From Sequoia sempervirens (taxonomy: Eukaryota; Streptophyta; Pinopsida; Cupressales; Cupressaceae), in assembly GCA_007258455.2 (NCBI GenBank), contig VDFB02000003.1:44901875-44965874 (forward strand): DNA of 64,000 bases, read 5' to 3'. Below, piece by piece: positions 59,028 through 64,000 of the stretch; within the stretch, counting starts at the first letter, position 1, and every line of letters begins with the position of its first letter. A program made the translations under genes and the position numbers. The notes beneath the pieces were generated by a model. It worked only from the letters and a program-made list of their open reading frames with translations, did no database searches and had not been told where the DNA came from.

Positions 59028-60775
59028 ACCCCTAGATTCTTATCTCTTTATATAGTAGAGGTTCATGAAGTGGATTAGTAGTGACATTTGGATCTTGAGA
59101 TAGTGGGGGATCATGAGGTGGATTAGTTTGGATGCTTAAATCTTGAGATTATACGAGATCATGATGTGGATTAGTAGGGACACTTGACTCTTGGGAGAGG
59201 GGAATCATGAGGTGGATTACTAGGTACATTTGTATCTTAAGATAATACGGGATCATGAGATGAATCAATAGGGACATTTGACTCTTGATATAATAGGGGT
59301 TCATGAGGTGGATGAGTTTGGGTTGAATTTTTTTAGGGGGGGTGGATTAGTTTGGATGGTTGGATATTTATTTGGAAGTAGATCACGAAAGGGATTAATT
59401 GAAGTACTTGGATCTTCATTTATGAATTCTTTAGAGCAGTTGATTAACACATGTAGATTTTCTTGGATGAAATGAGAGAGGATTGGAATTTCAAATTGCT
59501 AGAAACTAGTATGTGAATGAAATTTTTGAGTCGTGCACATGAATGGGATACATATTTTTATGTGTATACATGTTGGGATTAATTGATTTGAGGCATATGG
59601 TGTTTTGGATTGATTCAAGATGCTTGGATGGCATAGGATTGGTGATATTTTAAGATAGCACAATTGTGTTTAATGCATGGCCCGAATTAAAAACAATTAC
59701 TAATAGTCCTTGAAGGAAATAATCAATTATTTTAGAATGTTTGTTGTATTGGATGGCTTGGATTAAAATTATTTGAGGGATGAAATATTGGAATAAGAGG
59801 CAGAGGCTAACAAGGGTTCTTAAATTTGTAATATGGATAAGGATTTGGGACATAGATTAGCATTGAGGAAGGCTTAGGGTGAGGGATGATTTTCCATTGG
59901 CAGTAGTAAGGGGGGATGATTGATAGATGATTGTTTGAGGTAAACGTTCATGGAAAGCTTGGCTCCTCTACTTATGAGGTGCCTAGACATGGAATCCTTA
60001 TCTTGGTTTAATCTAGATATACTATATCACTTGTTTAAGGTAAGGATTAATGGATAATAATTTAGGATTAGTGAGAGAGTTTATCCTTTGCGGATCTTGG
60101 ATTGATGATGGGGTTGAGGATATGAGAAATGAGATGGAAATGGTGATATGTGATATGTGATATGAATATGCATTGAGGGAGGCTTTGGATGGGGATTAGT
60201 TTCCTTTTTCAAGGTTGGGATCAAGATTACCTATGGATATGCATTGAGAATTAGTAGTATAGATTTTTCTATCTAGTAATTGATAGTGAAGATTGATGGA
60301 TGGGTGATTGAAGCTTCTAGAAAAATTATGTAAGGAAATATCATCTAATTATTGAAAGGGAATTCGTCTTTATCCACATGACTCACATCATCAAAATAGG
60401 GCTTATATTCTAGTTGATTGACAAGGCTAGTAGCAATCGCATCATCATCATAGTCAAGTTGGCTTCCAAGGTCTTATTACTAATTGATAATCTCATGATG
60501 TATTTGGTATCTTGAGCTTTGAACTTGGGTATAATATCTATATCTAGTTGTAAAAATATTTGCATTATTTAGTTCTATGAACTCTTTCTTACTTGTGGTA
60601 TTAGGATAAATGGATGGATAATGGTGTTTAAGATGAGGCTTTGGATGAAGGTTGGTGGATTTGGAATGGTTTTTTTTGGTATGAGTTGATTGTTGATAGA
60701 GATTGATGTTTTGTGGAAGACATTAGGATAGGGGATAGGAATTCAATTGATGAGGTTGGACTAGAGTTAACAAAT

Positions 60776-62425
60776 GGATGCATGAAAATTTGGATGAGGA
60801 GAGTGATTTGGATTAGTTTGAAGGTTAGATTATGATTTGAATGAAAGGATTAAGGATGTTGGATTGAGATGGATGGAATCATTAGGATAAGTGGATGAAG
60901 AATGATAGGGATTATCTAAGATTTTAGATATTATTTGACTTGGATTCAATAACCTAGGGTCTTCAATGAATATTTAGGATTTGATTATAGAATATGATGG
61001 TAGGATAAGATTTTGGATGATGATGGTAGATTTGGTTGAAGGTTTATCTATTAAGTGGCATTGATTGATCAATACCAAGATTTACTATGTGTCAATTTTC
61101 ATGTGCAGTAGAAACTATTGGATGAATTCAATTCCATATGCTTTAGATAATCTTCTAGACCCCTTTGTATCAATGGTAACTATTGGGTATTATTATCAAA
61201 ATAGTTTGTTTTAATATAGTTTAAAATAAATGTAGTATGAGGCATGCATCTTCCCATAAGACATCTATATAGTGTGTTATTATCATTATTTGTATATTTA
61301 TGAGTATTGTGTAATTGGTTCTATAGGTAGTTGTTGAGTGGTTGAGGTAATTTAAAATGTGGTTAAAAGAATGGTTTATAAGAAAAATATAAAAGCATGC
61401 ATAATCATCTTGCATAATAGTTTGATATATTATTATTTGTGTCCTTCTCAATGTAGATTCATTTATTTGTGTGATTTTGGTTCCAATAGAATAATGGCAT
61501 TATAGCCCTCTAGCACCTTTTCAAACACACTAACATGAGATATATTTTTTTGAAAAGAATAACTAGACGTTGGCATTATATTACTTTAATCATTTTTACA
61601 CCTTATAAAATAACATACATTGATTATATTTTGTTTAGCGATCTAATTTTATACATATGTACTCCATTGATTTTATTTTGAATTGTTATCTTTTTGCATA
61701 GGACATGTGTGTTGGTATTGCTTCTAAGAAAAATAACTTAGAGGAAATAAAATGTTGGTTGTCACAATATATTAAGATAAGACATAAATTGTCAAAACTT
61801 ATCATAGATGATATTCTTTAACATTTGTCATTAATACTTTAACAATAAAAATATATACCAAAAAGGAATAACTTATATACATTTAAAATTATGAAACAAA
61901 TAAAAAAAAATTGTGCTACTCATATTTGAATATGACATACAATAAATGAGATATCACTACATAAATCGTAAGGCAAAACATAAAATTAAGAAGGCCCCAT
62001 GCTTATTAAAATTCTGTATAAACATTTCGAAACTCAGTGGCATTTCACTTGTATTCATTTCAGTTTTTATTCTTTTATTTTTTCTATTTTGACTTCATAT
62101 TTCATTGGCCTGCGCTTTGACAAGTATTAAAATAAAACCTCATAGTGTCCAATAGCAAGGAAGGAAAATTATTCGAGACCGCATGACATGAAATTCGAAG
62201 AAAAAGCAAAGTGAGAGAGAGACAGGAGAGAGGATATAACTTTAACAGACAGTCAAAGAAGGCAAGGATGATCCAATGAATCAGCCCACCTTCGTTGCAG
62301 AAGAATTAGGTCGCAAGGTTGAAAACCAAGATAAAACAGGAAGTTACTTGTAATTACCCTCATGCAAAACATAATTAGGTAACAATATAATATTCTACGA
62401 GCTCTCTCCAATTTTAATATATTGA
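60776..62425. other. Intergenic DNA downstream of the peptide gene
   Basis: No frame, terminal repeat or RNA gene could be supported. Part of it (to about 61080) continues the G/T-rich style of copy B. The last 300 bases should include the 3' untranslated end of the peptide gene. No clean AATAAA was seen there. Confidence 0.35.
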
Positions 62426-62880
62426 TTAATTGTGATGCGGATCGTCTCCTTTATTACCCCCGGGAGATGTAGGAAGTAGGTGACGCTTCACTAGTTTTCT
62501 CTGCAATCAAAACAGAAAATACTAAACATTAAAAACTAAAAAATTTAACGTTGCTCTTGTACGATCCTTAAAATATTTCTCCTTGAAGAAAAGAGTACCA
62601 CTTACAGCAGGAGCATATATATTTAAGAAACTTGAATAGCTTACCTGTAAATCAAGATAGATTTATAAAGAATATGGCAGAAACATGTCTATTAATAAAT
62701 GTTGGCACTTACCCGTTCATTAACCCATCGATCTCCCTGGCTTACATTGATGTCCATAAGTCCATTGTGAGAAGTGGGTTTATAGGTACCAAGATTCAGA
62801 TGTGGGGTAGGCCGGGCAAGGGTGGATATAATAAATAACCAGAAAAACACCATCACAAGGAAACCACACACAACCTTCAT
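62426..62880 (-). CDS. Small secreted peptide precursor, two exons (80 aa)
   Basis: Exon 1 (62713-62880) encodes 56 residues from an ATG at 62880. It starts with a signal peptide (MKVVCGFLVMVFFWLFIIST) and a likely cleavage near LARP. It ends at CGG followed by a perfect donor GTAAGT (62712-62707). Exon 2 (62426-62500) follows an acceptor TTTTGATTGCAG and encodes 24 residues to TAA. The intron (62501-62712, 212 bases) is phase 0. The joined tail has basic sites RRK and KR, then HLLPTSPGGNKGDDPHHN. A dibasic site before a short Pro/Gly-rich C-terminal peptide ending in His-Asn is the layout of plant signalling peptides. PTSP and the final HHN recall CLE, CEP, RGF and IDA types, but no family consensus is met, so I give no name. 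There are no Cys residues in the tail. Without splicing the frame would end six residues into the intron. A TATA box lies 60 bases upstream of the start codon. No lesion is seen. It probably acts outside the cell as a ligand, by inference. Confidence 0.72.
62501..62712 (-). other. Predicted intron of the peptide gene
   Basis: Donor GTAAGT at 62712-62707 and acceptor TGCAG ending at 62501, with a T-rich stretch before the acceptor (minus strand). The 212-base length is ordinary for a plant intron. Phase 0. Confidence 0.65.
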
Positions 62881-62939
62881 TATTATTAACTTACTCCGCT
62901 GCTATTGTTCTCTGTAATTTGCAAAGGAAACGAGGAGTG

Positions 62940-62946
62940 TTTATAG
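62940..62946 (-). promoter_or_regulatory. TATA box of the peptide gene
   Basis: Minus-strand CTATAAA within GCCTATAAACACTCC, 60 bases before the start codon. This predicts a short leader of about 30 bases. Another TATATA lies about 30 bases further upstream (near 62975). Confidence 0.65.
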
Positions 62947-63015
62947 GCTATTTGGCAGGTCTCTCTAAATCATATATAGTATAAGGAGAGTCATATTGCT
63001 AATAGAAAAGACTTG

Positions 63016-63103
63016 TCGCCCTTGTCTTTTTGACTAGCTTGCACTAGCTTGTCATTATCAAAAACACTTTTCGCCCTTGTCTTTTGCACTAGCTTGTCAT
63101 TAT
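63016..63103. repeat. Two-copy repeat in the peptide gene upstream region
   Basis: CGCCCTTGTCTTTT and GCACTAGCTTGTCATTAT occur in both 63016-63058 and 63071-63103. The first copy has an extra GACTAGCTT. They lie about 135-225 bases upstream of the start codon. Confidence 0.75.
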
Positions 63104-64000
63104 TATTACACCTGCTCTTGTATGACAAATTTTGGTCCTTAGGTGTAAAGTGATCTTAAAACTAGTCCATTATTTCACCTTCCTCACAATCAATATCCAC
63201 TATAATACCACCATCATTCCCGGTCCTTTTATACGCGATGGACAAGGGGAAAAGGAAGTACCCCGTTTTCAACATCAACTTCCCAAAAAAACAGCCCTGT
63301 GAAGATAATATTTCATTCCAAAACAGCGTGGGTGGAAAAAAGAAAAAAATGGATCTTTTAAATAGATTACCTATGAAGAAGGGAAAAAAGTGACAAGTAC
63401 TATAGTTTGTGGGTCCCCTGAAATGGAAATCTCTGAAGTACTAACATTTTATAGTGTTGTATATATGCACAGATAATTTTAGTTAAACTATATATGTACT
63501 CATATTCATACTAACAATATTTAATGGAGTATGAATAATTTCAGATTTATCTTCATTAGCAATTGACATATATGATATCAAGAGTTTTTCTTAACTTTAT
63601 TGCGGACAAAAAAAGTAACCCTTCTGCTTTTTCTCATGTTCAAGCCCTCCTAGTGGACTTTGGCTTGACTTTGCCTAGATTTAATGTTGTAGTGTGGTCA
63701 ACACATTCACATTAGGTCTTGGACCCTTGAGAATCATTAATACTTCTAGAATGTCTTGTAAAAGTGTTGTAACCCCCTTTCACACTTTTCTAGGACCCTT
63801 TCATTATAATTCACTTAAATATCCCCTTTTTATCACCTACCAAGTCTTATTTCAAAGTGTTGTAAAGAGTTGTAGCAAACTCTCACGCTTTTCTAGACTT
63901 GTCTTCACTAATTCAACCCTTTCTTATGTTTAAATGACCCCTTAATGCACTTTCCGACCGTACTTAAGTGTATTTTTTAGCATATTCCCGTTAAACCTTA
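63104..64000. other. Upstream intergenic DNA and possible edge of another element
   Basis: No gene supported. From about 63765 two related blocks, each beginning AAAGTGTTGTAA and containing CAC(A/G)CTTTTCTAG, follow each other at about 90-base spacing, as in an LTR or a satellite cut off by the window end. The frame at 63694-63933 covers this repeat and is not believed. Confidence 0.35.

Larger units (their letters stand above)
57290..60775 (+). repeat. Direct duplication, copy B, split by a solo LTR
   Basis: Matches 50440-52705 in order, with about 1.24 kb of extra DNA at 57790-59027. After removing that insert the length is about 2.25 kb, like copy A. It continues beyond the point where copy A ends (ATGGATGCA) in the same style to about 61080, so copy A may be truncated. 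Confidence 0.75.

Noticed and set aside
62632..62838. Plus-strand frame of 68 codons opposite the peptide gene
   Set aside because: No motif or start context. The minus strand has a signal peptide, splice sites and a TATA box, so the plus-strand frame is a shadow.

Overview
This window looks like intergenic DNA from a large, repeat-rich plant nuclear genome, most likely a gymnosperm and perhaps a conifer. The composition is AT-rich. Long, old Ty3/gypsy elements of the Tat/Athila kind are riddled with stops but keep long frames. Copia, LINE, Helitron and SINE relics and several microsatellites are also present. No intact protein gene of ordinary length is visible. The placement is inferred from element types, not from a marker gene. 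A run of 100 N (10393-10492) marks an assembly gap.

Layout. (1) 1-8315 and 26526-34772 are the two arms of an inverted repeat of about 8.3 kb with an 18.2 kb spacer. Each arm carries a broken PIF1-like helicase followed by a textbook Helitron 3' end (hairpin plus CTAG). (2) The spacer holds a tandem repeat, an assembly gap, a long broken minus-strand reading frame (10755-13724), a nearly complete but dead Tat-like gypsy element (18256-24156) with a separate antisense reading frame downstream of pol (24463-25053), and a fragment of a LINE that stops at the arm boundary. (3) 34826-38495 has an 83-bp duplication, a five-unit tandem array full of GT/AT microsatellites, and a tRNA-derived SINE on the minus strand. 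(4) 38838-45190 is a complete, small, non-autonomous LTR element with two LTRs, a purine tract and a near-perfect 5-bp target duplication. It keeps only a protease-like remnant. (5) 45191-50300 holds a minus-strand LTR with a primer-site-like sequence on one side and a purine tract on the other, a repeat rich in TGCATCTTGC, the end of a copia pol, and a minus-strand copia gag with repeated altered zinc knuckles. (6) 50440-60775 is a direct duplication that may be a pair of long LTRs, enclosing an unidentified broken frame and a second antisense frame. The second copy is split by a solo LTR. (7) 62426-62880 on the minus strand holds what I consider the only likely living gene: an 80-residue secreted peptide precursor in two exons, with signal peptide, consensus splice sites, TATA box and a dibasic site before a C-terminal peptide ending in HHN.

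How the parts relate. Most of the DNA is transposon wreckage inserted into earlier wreckage. The two helicase copies share their main lesion, so they were broken before the two arms separated. The antisense frames sit where Tat-group elements are known to carry such frames. The peptide gene lies outside the repeats and has its own core promoter.
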